Source: Chitinophagales bacterium
GTDB lineage: Bacteria; Bacteroidota; Bacteroidia; Chitinophagales; UBA10324
Assembly (NCBI GenBank): GCA_013816805.1
Contig: JACDDS010000008.1
Coordinates: forward strand, 62,001-126,000
DNA: 64,000 bases
Direction: 5' to 3'
In this document: positions 8,939 through 20,324 of the stretch, piece by piece
How positions within the stretch are numbered: position 1 is the first letter of the stretch
How the letters are laid out: each line of letters opens with the position of its first letter
The notes under the pieces: generated by a model
The model's input: only the letters and a program-made list of their open reading frames with translations
What the model was told of the DNA's origin: nothing
Database searches by the model: none
Position numbers and translations under genes: made by a program

Positions 8939-10228
8939 ATGAAAAAACTTATTTTATTTCTTTTTCTTCTTTTAATAATTGTATCTGCTTCATACCCGCA
9001 GCGAATTGCGCCGGCTGCCACCCAGGATTCTGCCGTAATGTTAATCGGAACTATCCATGTTGGGAACGGACAGGTAATTGCAAATGGCGCGGTTATTTTT
9101 GATCAAGGAAAAATTACCTACGCCGGAGAGGCAGCTAATGCACCAAAGGTGAATGGGAAGATGAAAGTTATTAATGCTGCAGGAGCACAAATTTATCCTG
9201 GCATCATTGCTCCAAATACTTATTTAGGACTTGCGGAAATAGATTTAGTGCGGGCTACTAACGATTATGGAGAAACAGGAATATTTAATCCCGGAGTGCG
9301 CAGCCTGATTGCCTACAACACTGATTCTAAGATTATTCCTACGGTGAGGTCTAACGGAGTTTTACTGGTGCAGGCTGTTCCCCAGGGCGGAACTGTTTCC
9401 GGTGCTTCCTCTATAATGCAGCTGGATGCGTGGAACTGGCAGGATGCTGTATACAAAGAAGATGATGGCATCCATCTGAACTGGCCTTCTTTTTTCAATT
9501 TTCAATTTAATGATGGAGCAGCTACAGTAAGTGTAAATGAAGATTATGAAAAACAGGTGAATGAGATCCGTTCTTATTTTATACAGGCCAGAGCATACAA
9601 TGAAAATGCAATGCACGCTGAGCGCAATATCAATTTTGAAGCAGTTAAAAATATATTGGCCGGTAATAAGAAAATATTTATTCACTGTGAGTACGTAAAG
9701 GAAATTATGAACGCCGTAAGTTTTGCCAAGGACTTCCGGCTGAAAATGGTAGTCGTCGGAGGCCGGGATACTTATATGTGCACAGATATTCTTAAGGAAA
9801 ATAATGTACCTGTAATCCTCGGCGATGTCCACGCTTTGCCACAGGGAGAAGATGTGGAAGTTCATATTCCTTACAGTAAAGCGGCACTGCTTCAAAAGGC
9901 CGGTGTGCTGTATTGCCTGAGTGTTAGCGGCTCATGGCAGCAGCGTAACCTTCCTTTCATGTGCGGTACTACGGTGGCATATGGAATTACTAAAGAAGAT
10001 GCGCTTAAATCCATCACCTCCAATACTGCAAAGATCCTTGGTATTGACGATGTAACTGGTACCGTGGAAGCCGGAAAAGATGCCAACCTTGTAATTTCCA
10101 GTGGCGATCTGCTGGATATGAAAACAAATGCCGTTCAATTTGCTTTTATACAGGGAAGACAGATTAACCTTGATAATTCCCAAAAACAATTGTATGCCAC
10201 CTATATGAAAAAATTCGGGTTAAAATAA
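8939..10228 (+). CDS. Exported amidohydrolase-like protein lacking metal ligands
   Basis: 429 residues with a signal peptide (LILFLFLLLIIVSASYPQ). The amidohydrolase frame is clear: AVIFDQGKITYAGEA at the start and ITSNTAKILGIDDVTGTVEA then GKDANLVI at the end. The metal-binding HxH is absent: the matching place reads YPGIIAPNTYLGLAE. Of the later ligands, His remains in FIHCEYVKEI, but the next His position reads VVGGRDTYM and the terminal Asp region reads CLSVSGSWQQ. I infer a protein without hydrolase activity, or with a different chemistry, perhaps a partner of the double-module protein 58 bp upstream, with which it forms an operon. It converges on the T9SS gene on the other strand. Confidence 0.75.
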   Translation: MKKLILFLFLLLIIVSASYPQRIAPAATQDSAVMLIGTIHVGNGQVIANGAVIFDQGKITYAGEAANAPKVNGKMKVINAAGAQIYPGIIAPNTYLGLAEIDLVRATNDYGETGIFNPGVRSLIAYNTDSKIIPTVRSNGVLLVQAVPQGGTVSGASSIMQLDAWNWQDAVYKEDDGIHLNWPSFFNFQFNDGAATVSVNEDYEKQVNEIRSYFIQARAYNENAMHAERNINFEAVKNILAGNKKIFIHCEYVKEIMNAVSFAKDFRLKMVVVGGRDTYMCTDILKENNVPVILGDVHALPQGEDVEVHIPYSKAALLQKAGVLYCLSVSGSWQQRNLPFMCGTTVAYGITKEDALKSITSNTAKILGIDDVTGTVEAGKDANLVISSGDLLDMKTNAVQFAFIQGRQINLDNSQKQLYATYMKKFGLK

Positions 10229-10257
10229 GTCCAGTGAATTCTTTCCGGCTCTGCTTG

Positions 10258-12276
10258 TCATTTTTTCAGAACAATCAGCTTTTTCTGAGTAACGATTTGA
10301 TTGTCTGACTTAAAATTCAGCAGATAGATTCCCGGTGGATACATAGAAGTATTAACCGTATAAGAAAGCTGAGCAGCTCCAAATGGTATAGCAGCGAACT
10401 TATTACCCATTACATCGAATATTTCCATCCATATTGATTCGGACGTTCCCATATTACCGATGGTGATAATAACCTGGTTTTGGGCCGGATTTGGAATTAG
10501 ATCAACAGTAATTTTTTCTTGGCTATACCCTTTTGAAGTTCTTTGCATTGCGGTATCTGTGCCTTCCTCAATGATTGGCGGAAAATCTTCTTCGTAGGTT
10601 TCTCCTTTTACATGATCGAGCAGGTTGAGAGCGAGATACCCTGCTATTGAATTTTTGTTTGCCATTTTTTGAACCTCATTCCACTGATCATCAGTTAAGC
10701 TATCCATGCTATTTCCGCTTTCTGCCCGGGTAAGCATGATGGAATAATAATCCTTTAGGTTTTTTTCATCGCTATTTGTTTCAGGCATGGAAGCAATGAT
10801 ATTATCTGCTGTCTTAAAATCTCCATTTTGGAATACAAAAGGCAGCGCCATCGTATTTTCATTTTTAGAAAGCAGGAACTCTCTTGCACTGTCGCTTTCA
10901 TTATTGGCTACGTAGTAATTAACTAACTGGTAAAGCTCATAATTTCGCCAGGTGAAAAGATCACCGATTTGTGCCTGCAGCAAGTCCATGGCGGAAGCTT
11001 CAGCTTCCTGTGCATCTTTTATCGCGCCATTGTCAGCAAGCTTTGCATTCGTAGTTTTAAGCAGCGAAAAAGTAGTGTCATCCAATGGTGAATTGCTTAA
11101 GACTAGCTGCTGCAGCTCATTATCGTTCATGGGCGGGTTGCGGAGAATGGATGACATTAAAACGGAATCGGACAAATAGGGGCTCGCCGCCAGCAAGTCT
11201 TTGGTGAGCTTTGAAGAAGATACCTTCGGATCGTTTACCTCGCTTACCAGTTTCTGCGTATTGCCTCCGTCAATCATTGCGTTAAGTGAATCTTCCTGGT
11301 GTTCATAAGCATTAATGGCAGCAATCATTTCTTCGGAAGGAGAAATAGCCGACCGGTAGCCGAAGCCATTTCCTTTCGTGATCAGCTTTGGACACGTATT
11401 GCCATCACTATGGATATTGCAATTGTTCAGCACCCACGGTGATTTTACCTTGGATGCAACAGGCACATAGGCTCCGTTCGAATGGTGATAATAGGTAATG
11501 GCAGCTGAAGATAACCCGTCATGGTATAGCTGCCAGATGACAGGAGCACTATCATAAAATCTATTACCCGCCGGGCCATTAGAACCGGAGCAGGACCCTT
11601 GTGACCTCTGTATGCTACCTATAATTGCGGGTGAGGAAGGACTAAAAACAGCAATATTGTATTTGGAAGTAATAAAATCATTGCATTTAAATACTAATCC
11701 GTTTGTTATATAGTTTACAATGTTTCCAGCATTTTCACCCATTGATGCAGCGCCATATTGTAATCCTGTGAAATCATTCCTGTAAATAAGATTCGCATAC
11801 TGGCCTGAGTTATTTACAATAATTCCATAGCTGTTAGCAAGCAATGGAGGCCCATTTGCTGGACCGGTAAAATCATTCTCTTGAACGGTGTAGCCCGTAC
11901 AGGCAGACATATATAAGCCATAAATCTGTCCGGAGGGAAGCAGGTCTAAATTGAAAGTATTGCTGGTGATCACCGGGTTGTTTGTATATGCCGACATATA
12001 GATGCCGCGGTAGGTGCCCGAGAAATTGTTCTGGTCCAGGGTAAGAGTATGGGTTAGCTGTGTGCCATCGGAAACAAGCGCATAGACGCCCCGGTAGAGG
12101 TTAGTGAACTGGTTGACCACCGGGGTGCAGGGACTTTGACTGGGATCGCAGTAAGGCTCCAAGATATAATCGGCGTCTGAGCTGGAGATGCCGATGCCAC
12201 GTGTAAGAATATCGGGGTTCAGGCTTCCAGGACCTGTAATGGTATTTCCTAAATATAGATGCCGTGGACATCCCAC
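10258..12276 (-). CDS. C-terminal part of a frameshifted T9SS beta-helix protein
   Basis: This frame carries the second half of the large surface protein that begins at 15053. It opens with parallel-beta-helix-type sequence (NNFSGTYRGIYMSAYTNNP, then SNTFNLDLLPSGQIYGLYMS), continues with a helical Ala/Leu-rich region (about 310-560), and ends with a type IX secretion sorting domain: VDLIPNPAQNQVIITIGNMG, then MYPPGIYLLNF and the KKLIVLKK tail. There is no signal peptide and no natural start; the only initiator is a GTG inside the preceding frame. The homologous reading IYLGNTITGPG joins directly to the WDVHGIY end of the upstream frame, so I read both as one gene of about 1,600 codons with a one-base loss near 12251. 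Mutation or sequencing error cannot be told apart here. Confidence 0.72.
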   Translation of the reverse strand: MGCPRHLYLGNTITGPGSLNPDILTRGIGISSSDADYILEPYCDPSQSPCTPVVNQFTNLYRGVYALVSDGTQLTHTLTLDQNNFSGTYRGIYMSAYTNNPVITSNTFNLDLLPSGQIYGLYMSACTGYTVQENDFTGPANGPPLLANSYGIIVNNSGQYANLIYRNDFTGLQYGAASMGENAGNIVNYITNGLVFKCNDFITSKYNIAVFSPSSPAIIGSIQRSQGSCSGSNGPAGNRFYDSAPVIWQLYHDGLSSAAITYYHHSNGAYVPVASKVKSPWVLNNCNIHSDGNTCPKLITKGNGFGYRSAISPSEEMIAAINAYEHQEDSLNAMIDGGNTQKLVSEVNDPKVSSSKLTKDLLAASPYLSDSVLMSSILRNPPMNDNELQQLVLSNSPLDDTTFSLLKTTNAKLADNGAIKDAQEAEASAMDLLQAQIGDLFTWRNYELYQLVNYYVANNESDSAREFLLSKNENTMALPFVFQNGDFKTADNIIASMPETNSDEKNLKDYYSIMLTRAESGNSMDSLTDDQWNEVQKMANKNSIAGYLALNLLDHVKGETYEEDFPPIIEEGTDTAMQRTSKGYSQEKITVDLIPNPAQNQVIITIGNMGTSESIWMEIFDVMGNKFAAIPFGAAQLSYTVNTSMYPPGIYLLNFKSDNQIVTQKKLIVLKK

Positions 12277-15053
12277 ATGCTGATGAACTCGTTTGTAAAC
12301 TGGCCGGTGTAAGGCGCATTCACGCCCGTGCAGGAAAAGGCAGAATTCTCGATGTAGCTCACATCCACTGCTTCGTTAATTACAGGGGCACTGGAAGGAT
12401 ACTTAAAAAAAGTTATCCCGTTGCGGTTGTTAACGAAGCTGCTTTGGTTAATCTGAAGGATGCCTCCGCCCTTGGTACCTAAACCATTGGGATAGGCATA
12501 ATCTGGAGCCGAATAAAAAGCTTCATCTGCAAGCACGGCGATATATGCATTCTCGATCTTCGCATTGTTTTTCATCACCAGCATCCCCTGGTAATTTGGC
12601 ATCTGAGTGGAGCTGTTTATGGATTGAGCTTTGGCAGGGTCTCCCAATACTTGGATGCCGCTCCACATGGTACCACAGGAATTAGTAATAGTGGCATTAT
12701 CTATAACCATTTTGGCGCCGGGCATTATTTTTATATACCGGTCCTTGGCCATATTGATTTCTGCCGCATTATTTACGGTAAGAGTTAAACCTGCTGCCAC
12801 TACTACATTGGTGGGCAGGGTGCGGCTTTTATCCCATGTGGTATTTGAGGAAAGAGTTGCCGTTGCATTGGGGGTGTATAATGCTGGAAGATCAGCTTCC
12901 CAAACTCCCCTGCCGAATGTAGCAGCACGAAGCTTATTAGTGCAGTAAAGAATTTCAAGATCACGAACTTCGACATTAGGGAGTTTATTGACTGGATCAA
13001 GATTAAATTGTGTCCATTGACTCATTGAATTATTGCGATAGAAAACTCCTACATCCGTTCCCACATATAATTCATTATTGCTTCCCGAACGATATACCAA
13101 AGAATAAATGTTATAGCAGGAATTGATACCCGTGCTGAAATCGCCCCATACATATTGTGCTATGTCATCGTTGTAATATCGATGCATTATTTTATGGGAG
13201 GTATTAGGATCATATTCTTCATAACCAATCCACATTTCATTGGGATTATTTGGATTTATTACAATAGAAGTTATTCTGTATTTCTGTTGTTGAATTCCGG
13301 GATCATTTAATGTTGGGGTAATATCCATCCAGCTTGAACAGGATATGCCCCCGCTATTAGATGTCATAAACAACCTTGAGTTTACTGTTCCTGAGGCGAA
13401 ATCGGTGGCAGCTACAATAACCTGACTGTTAGAAGGAGCAATTGCTATGGCAGTAATTGGTTGTCCACCTGTGGAAAAACATGAAGGAAAATCAGAATTC
13501 TGTGTGTTAGTAATCCATTGATCGGTGGTTTTCCACAAGTCTGACCTCCCGACCAGATATGTACTGGATGAATTTGGATCCTGGATAATCGGAGGGTTGT
13601 CATATCTCGCTGAACCACTTGTTATCCCAATGCTTGACCATGAGATTCCACCATTAATTGATTTTTGGTAAACCAAACTATTGGGTGCTGCGTAAAGATT
13701 ATTCTCTTCAGCGTAATCTATAAGGCTTCCGAAGGCATCTTGTCCAACGAGCGCGTAATGCGTTATATAGGTCCAGTTTGTGCCATCCCATAAATTAGTT
13801 CCTGTGTCCTGATCTCCAATTATTATTTTGCTTTTATTAGTGGCGGAAGTGCCGAATCTATAGATGGTGCTTGCATTTATTCCCATATTCAACTCTGTGA
13901 AAGAAGTTCCATCATATTTAAACACTCCGCCATCTGTTGCCATAAGAATTGTTGAACTATTCGGAAAATATTTTAAGCCCCATATATCCGCATGATAATT
14001 AGAATTTGGACTGCCAAGAACTGACCAATCACTACTTGCAGTTCCATGATTTACTGCTGTGTAAAAATATACATCTGCAGTAGCAATTTTATTATCATCG
14101 GTGGGATTTACAGCAATTGGAATTCTTCCTCCTGTTTTAGGATATTGAATATTCCATTGAGTTCCATCATACCAATATAAATAAGGTTGACTGGCATTCA
14201 TTATTGCATACAGATATCCTGAATGCTGCGGGCTATTTACAAACGATACGCCGAGACGAATTAATTTTACAGTTGACGATAATGGAAAGTTGAGAACAGC
14301 ATCTGCCATGCTAGGCCATGAACCCGTGCCATTATTAGTATTTATATAAATATTAGCATAATTTGAATTAGCTGAGGGATCAGCAAATGCAGCATAAACC
14401 GTAGAAGGATTACCCGGTTTAAATTCCACAGATGAACAGAATTGATTACCACTTACTGGCAATACCTTCGTCCAGGTTGTCCATGCATCTCCCGTCCGGT
14501 ATAATCCATCCGACATGGCAGCATATTGGACATTCACATCAGATGGACTAATAATTATTCGTGAAATAAGTTTTTTATCGCAATATGCAATTGTAGGGCC
14601 TACGGCTTGGTATGCACCTGTTAACGTGTTCAGTTTGTATATTCCAACTGAAGGTTGCCATGGATCGTATCCTAAGTAGTTTAAATCTGGATCTTGTAGG
14701 TCAGTCATCAATTTGTTCCCATCACCTGTCGCCAGATACACTACATCAGAATTACCCGGATCAATAGCAATGTCTGAAATTGCGCTAAGAGGCAGCAAAT
14801 CGGCAGCCGTGGAACTCCATGTAACTCCACCATTTATAGTTTTAAATAGTCCACCAAACCGTGAGCTGACGTAGAATTTATTGTTATCGTAAATAGCAAA
14901 AGATTTTAATTGACCTGTTCCATTAGCGTGGGCATTTGCACCTGAGGAAATAGAATTTAAAGGTGATCCTATGGGTCCCAAAGGAGTCCAGGGTTGTGAC
15001 AGTACCTCACTATAGAATGCGATGATAAAAATTAAAGAGTAAACATTTTTCAT
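12249..15053 (-). CDS. N-terminal part of a frameshifted T9SS protein: signal peptide and BNR/sortilin-like propeller
   Basis: 934 residues. A signal peptide (VYSLIFIIAFYSEVLSQ) precedes a beta-propeller of the BNR/VPS10-sortilin type with repeated blade motifs such as GLFKTINGGVTWSS, IAIDPGNSDVVYLATGDG and VVYQKSINGGISWSS-like blocks, up to about residue 690 (RAATFGRGVWEADLP). From about 700 a right-handed beta-helix starts (TWDKSRTLPTNVVVAAGLTL, then GTMWSGIQVLGD), typical of exported Bacteroidota proteins. The frame ends abruptly at TAG (12249-12251) in the middle of the helix and has no sorting domain; that lies in the next frame. Products of this type are secreted by T9SS and anchored on the surface or released. 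The function is unknown; adhesion or glycan contact is possible. Confidence 0.75.
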   Translation of the reverse strand: MKNVYSLIFIIAFYSEVLSQPWTPLGPIGSPLNSISSGANAHANGTGQLKSFAIYDNNKFYVSSRFGGLFKTINGGVTWSSTAADLLPLSAISDIAIDPGNSDVVYLATGDGNKLMTDLQDPDLNYLGYDPWQPSVGIYKLNTLTGAYQAVGPTIAYCDKKLISRIIISPSDVNVQYAAMSDGLYRTGDAWTTWTKVLPVSGNQFCSSVEFKPGNPSTVYAAFADPSANSNYANIYINTNNGTGSWPSMADAVLNFPLSSTVKLIRLGVSFVNSPQHSGYLYAIMNASQPYLYWYDGTQWNIQYPKTGGRIPIAVNPTDDNKIATADVYFYTAVNHGTASSDWSVLGSPNSNYHADIWGLKYFPNSSTILMATDGGVFKYDGTSFTELNMGINASTIYRFGTSATNKSKIIIGDQDTGTNLWDGTNWTYITHYALVGQDAFGSLIDYAEENNLYAAPNSLVYQKSINGGISWSSIGITSGSARYDNPPIIQDPNSSSTYLVGRSDLWKTTDQWITNTQNSDFPSCFSTGGQPITAIAIAPSNSQVIVAATDFASGTVNSRLFMTSNSGGISCSSWMDITPTLNDPGIQQQKYRITSIVINPNNPNEMWIGYEEYDPNTSHKIMHRYYNDDIAQYVWGDFSTGINSCYNIYSLVYRSGSNNELYVGTDVGVFYRNNSMSQWTQFNLDPVNKLPNVEVRDLEILYCTNKLRAATFGRGVWEADLPALYTPNATATLSSNTTWDKSRTLPTNVVVAAGLTLTVNNAAEINMAKDRYIKIMPGAKMVIDNATITNSCGTMWSGIQVLGDPAKAQSINSSTQMPNYQGMLVMKNNAKIENAYIAVLADEAFYSAPDYAYPNGLGTKGGGILQINQSSFVNNRNGITFFKYPSSAPVINEAVDVSYIENSAFSCTGVNAPYTGQFTNEFISMWDVHGIYI

Positions 15054-15070
15054 AGAACAGAAATTTACTG

Positions 15071-15988
15071 TTATAGTATTATTAATTTAACAAAAAATGG
15101 CTGTTGTTTCTTGTCTTTGGATATTTCAAACAAATAAATCCCTTTTTGAAAGGTATCAGGAGGTAGATAAATGGAATTCGCGGAAAATATCACTGGTCTA
15201 ACACTCCTTCCAGTAATATCGAGAACCTTGACTTTATATTGTTGAGGATATGTTAAATTTAAATAAATTGTCGATCCCATCGGTACCGGATTGGGATAAA
15301 TCAACGAAGTAACACTTGCTATATTTATATTTTCGATAGCCAACGGCAAATCACAGGAAGGATAAACATATGAAGTATCTAAATACTGGATTTCTCCATT
15401 TACCTTCATACATTTCAAATTGTAGATGACTTCCCAGCCGATAAGAGAATATATTTTTTCGAGAATAAGACCTCCAGACCAACCTACTCCCTCAATCAAT
15501 GCCACTGGATAACCAGTTGTATTTGTTAAATTAAATTTCTTATGGTAGCTATTATCAATTAAAATAGAATCAATGCTTGAGACTAGCATTGTATCTGCTA
15601 CGTCATGCAGCCATGTTTGCGGTAAAACCTCTCCAGAATCTAAATCAAAGTCAAATAATATTGTTTCTTCCGGACTACAGGAACAGAAGTAGTATATTTT
15701 CCTGTTAACTGTATCTTCTCTGAGCGCCCCAAAATATTCCCCGTAAAATGCATTTCCCACTTCGGGCACTATATCCGCATAAAGCTTTTTATAGGTTGCA
15801 TTACCAATAGTGGTATCACCTCTGGTATAATAATTTCGCTTCTCGCATATACCAAAACATTGCTCATCAAAATAATCTGCTCGCCACTCTCCGCCATCAA
15901 GAGGAAACGGATGATACACATTTGCCTGTGAAAAAGATTTCTTGAAAATCAAAAGACAAATAGCAATGAGTAAAAAATTTTTCATCAA
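15071..15988 (-). CDS. T9SS-sorted secreted protein of unknown function
   Basis: 305 residues with a signal peptide (NFLLIAICLLIFKKSFSQ) and a C-terminal type A sorting domain from about 225: VTSLIYPNPVPMGSTIYLNL, then KVKVLDITGRSV and GIYLFEISKDKKQQPFFVKL. The middle part (YTRGDTTIGNATYKKLYADI, then REDTVNRKIYYF) matches a secreted-protein pattern frequent in this phylum, in which a timed measured value text-like strand set is followed by LIEGVGWSGGLI. No catalytic motif is visible. It begins with two Met codons (MMKN); either may start translation. It lies 17 bp before the large propeller gene on the same strand and may be co-transcribed with it. Confidence 0.75.
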   Translation of the reverse strand: MMKNFLLIAICLLIFKKSFSQANVYHPFPLDGGEWRADYFDEQCFGICEKRNYYTRGDTTIGNATYKKLYADIVPEVGNAFYGEYFGALREDTVNRKIYYFCSCSPEETILFDFDLDSGEVLPQTWLHDVADTMLVSSIDSILIDNSYHKKFNLTNTTGYPVALIEGVGWSGGLILEKIYSLIGWEVIYNLKCMKVNGEIQYLDTSYVYPSCDLPLAIENINIASVTSLIYPNPVPMGSTIYLNLTYPQQYKVKVLDITGRSVRPVIFSANSIYLPPDTFQKGIYLFEISKDKKQQPFFVKLIIL

Positions 15989-16058
15989 AAAATATTGAGA
16001 AATGAATTATAATATTTCAATGTCTAAAACTAAGAAAATTTTTATCAGGTTTAATGCT

Positions 16059-16222
16059 GGTCGGGATTTGCAATCCAGACCCTTTAACCATGGATTTTAT
16101 AATCCATATAAGAAACATTTAATCAAATTTATCCTCTTATTATTGCAGGGAGAATAGAAGAAATTACAATAAGGATGGATTACAAATCCAGAAACTCTTA
16201 GATCGGGATTATAATCCCGACC
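16059..16222. repeat. Cluster of four GGATT/AATCC palindromes (REP-like)
   Basis: Four short hairpins share a GGATT...AATCC core. (1) GGTCGGGATT (16059-16068) with AATCCAGACC (16072-16081), one mismatch, 3-nt loop. (2) ATGGATT (16090-16096) with AATCCAT (16101-16107). (3) TGGATT (16176-16181) with AATCCA (16185-16190). (4) A perfect 18-bp palindrome TCGGGATTATAATCCCGA at 16203-16220. They fill most of the 326-bp gap 15989-16314, which has no gene. The repeated core with variable outer arms is like REP elements moved by RAYT transposases; no such transposase gene is in the window. Confidence 0.6.
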
Positions 16223-16314
16223 AGCTGGGGTATTACCATTTAGCTTAAGGATACTTTCTGGCGGCAGTCTCTATCAGTAAACATCATTTATTTGCACTCA
16301 TTTAACCATTTCCG

Positions 16315-16767
16315 CTATCCATTTCCGCCATCAATTCCGATGAAGACATTTCTTTCTTTTTGAATTTTGTCCGTTTTCCCGATTTTTTCTTTTGCAATTC
16401 TATAATGCTCCCCACATTTTTGCCGCGCCTTGAATCCTGAGGGAGTTCCGGGGTTTTTTCCAGACATCAAAAACACATTCTTTTCTTTTCCCCGCAGCTT
16501 CACTCCGTTCAGCCTATAGCGTTGGATGGAGGAAGCTGCGGTATTTACAGGTTTATACTTAAGCAGGTTCTGCAGCTTCCTTTGCTTTTCCTTTCCCGCA
16601 GGCTTCACTCCGTTCAGCCCATAGAGTTGGATGCAGGAAGCTGTGGCATTTAAAGGTTTACGCTTGAGCACTTTCTGCCGCTCCCTTTGCTTGCGCACAT
16701 ATGCTCTATAAAGTAAAGCTGCAGGGGGGAGGCAAAGTACAGATGAATTATACTTCGGAAACAACAA
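16315..16767 (-). CDS. Doubtful 150-codon ORF made of a tandem repeat
   Basis: An open frame with strongly basic composition and no recognisable domain. Its middle consists of two copies of a 35-residue unit (LYGLNGVKPAGKEK and RYRLNGVKLRGKEK), which is a DNA repeat of 105 bp read in frame. The end (KNPGTPSGFKARQKCGEHYR) is likewise simple and basic. I think this is non-coding repeat DNA that happens to be open, because a repeat period divisible by three keeps any frame open. It is listed because an automatic gene caller would probably report it. Confidence 0.18.
   Translation of the reverse strand: MLFPKYNSSVLCLPPAALLYRAYVRKQRERQKVLKRKPLNATASCIQLYGLNGVKPAGKEKQRKLQNLLKYKPVNTAASSIQRYRLNGVKLRGKEKNVFLMSGKNPGTPSGFKARQKCGEHYRIAKEKIGKTDKIQKERNVFIGIDGGNG
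16483..16692. repeat. Tandem direct repeat, period 105 bp, two copies
   Basis: The block GCTTCACTCCGTTCAGCC occurs at 16497 and again at 16602, exactly 105 bp apart. Each copy continues with a similar GTTGGATG(G/C)AGGAAGCTG region, a TTTA(C/A)AGGTTTA region and a CTTCCTTTGC/CTCCCTTTGC end, with scattered differences. It lies between the REP-like palindromes and the response regulator gene, making 16.0-16.8 kb a repeat-rich island. Confidence 0.65.
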
Positions 16768-16778
16768 TAAGAAAATCT

Positions 16779-17213
16779 TTATAAAGGTTGAAGGAATTCC
16801 AGCTTCAATTTTTTGCTATCAGCTTTTTCGTTCACTAAAAAACTGATGGCATTCTTCAGATCGCTAAACTTACTCGGCTTGGTAAGGAAATAAGCTGCAC
16901 CCAGCTTTTTAGTTTCTTTTACATCTTCGTCTAACTTGGAAGTAGTGTAAATGATAACAGGAATATTTCTGAAGCGCTTTGATCGTTTAATTTCGGCAAG
17001 GCATTGCTTTCCATTAAGGCGGGGCATATTAAGATCTAAAAAAATAAAATCAGGTAGCTTACCATCCTGTTCTCTCAAAAATTCCAATGCATCCTGACCG
17101 TTTACCGCACTGATGCACTTTATTTCAGGATTCACTTCATCTACTGCTTCTGTAAATAGTTCCTGGTCGTCGGAATCATCATCTACAATAAGAATCAGTT
17201 TGGAATTGTTCAT
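16779..17213 (-). CDS. Single-domain response regulator (CheY/Rcp1-like)
   Basis: 144 residues, only a receiver domain and no output domain. The acidic pocket VDDDSDD (Asp11-Asp13), the phospho-acceptor Asp60 in FLDLNMPRLNGK, the switch Thr90/Thr91 in VIIYTTSKL and Lys112 in FLTKPSKF are all present, so it should accept phosphate. The type resembles the Rcp1 regulators that work with phytochrome-like and PAS kinases by protein contact. It is divergent (191 bp) from the PAS histidine kinase at 17405 and is its likely partner. A -7 box lies upstream at 17273-17280. Confidence 0.9.
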   Translation of the reverse strand: MNNSKLILIVDDDSDDQELFTEAVDEVNPEIKCISAVNGQDALEFLREQDGKLPDFIFLDLNMPRLNGKQCLAEIKRSKRFRNIPVIIYTTSKLDEDVKETKKLGAAYFLTKPSKFSDLKNAISFLVNEKADSKKLKLEFLQPL

Positions 17214-17272
17214 TAGATTAGTCAGCTATTGGTGTTACAAGAAGCCTACTATCGGGTTTTTTTAAAGGGATG

Positions 17273-17280
17273 CAAAGTTA
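17273..17280 (-). promoter_or_regulatory. -7 promoter box (TAACTTTG on minus strand) for the response regulator
   Basis: Exact TAnnTTTG match reading leftward, 60 bp before the start codon at 17213. No TTTG lies at the usual -33 distance, so the call rests on the -7 box and its position. Confidence 0.35.
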
Positions 17281-17404
17281 AGTAGAAGTAAGATAAGCTT
17301 TTAAATTAATTTTACAAAGTTTACAAAATAGTTGAATTCTCCATTTTTAACGGATATAAAAACGCAATTTTTCGTGAAAAATAATAGTCCATCAAAATTA
17401 TTAA

Positions 17405-20302
<2,898 letters not shown>

Positions 20303-20324
20303 ATTCCCGGCAGAATTAACCCCA

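Noticed and set aside
9362-9895. 177-codon minus-strand open frame inside the second amidohydrolase-like gene
   Set aside because: Antisense to a well-supported coding frame with signal peptide and family motifs; its own translation shows no domain or export pattern.
12249-12276. Two overlapping genes or programmed frameshifting in the large T9SS protein
   Set aside because: There is no slippery heptamer or following stem that I can see, and the domains split so that neither half has both export signals; a simple one-base loss explains it better.
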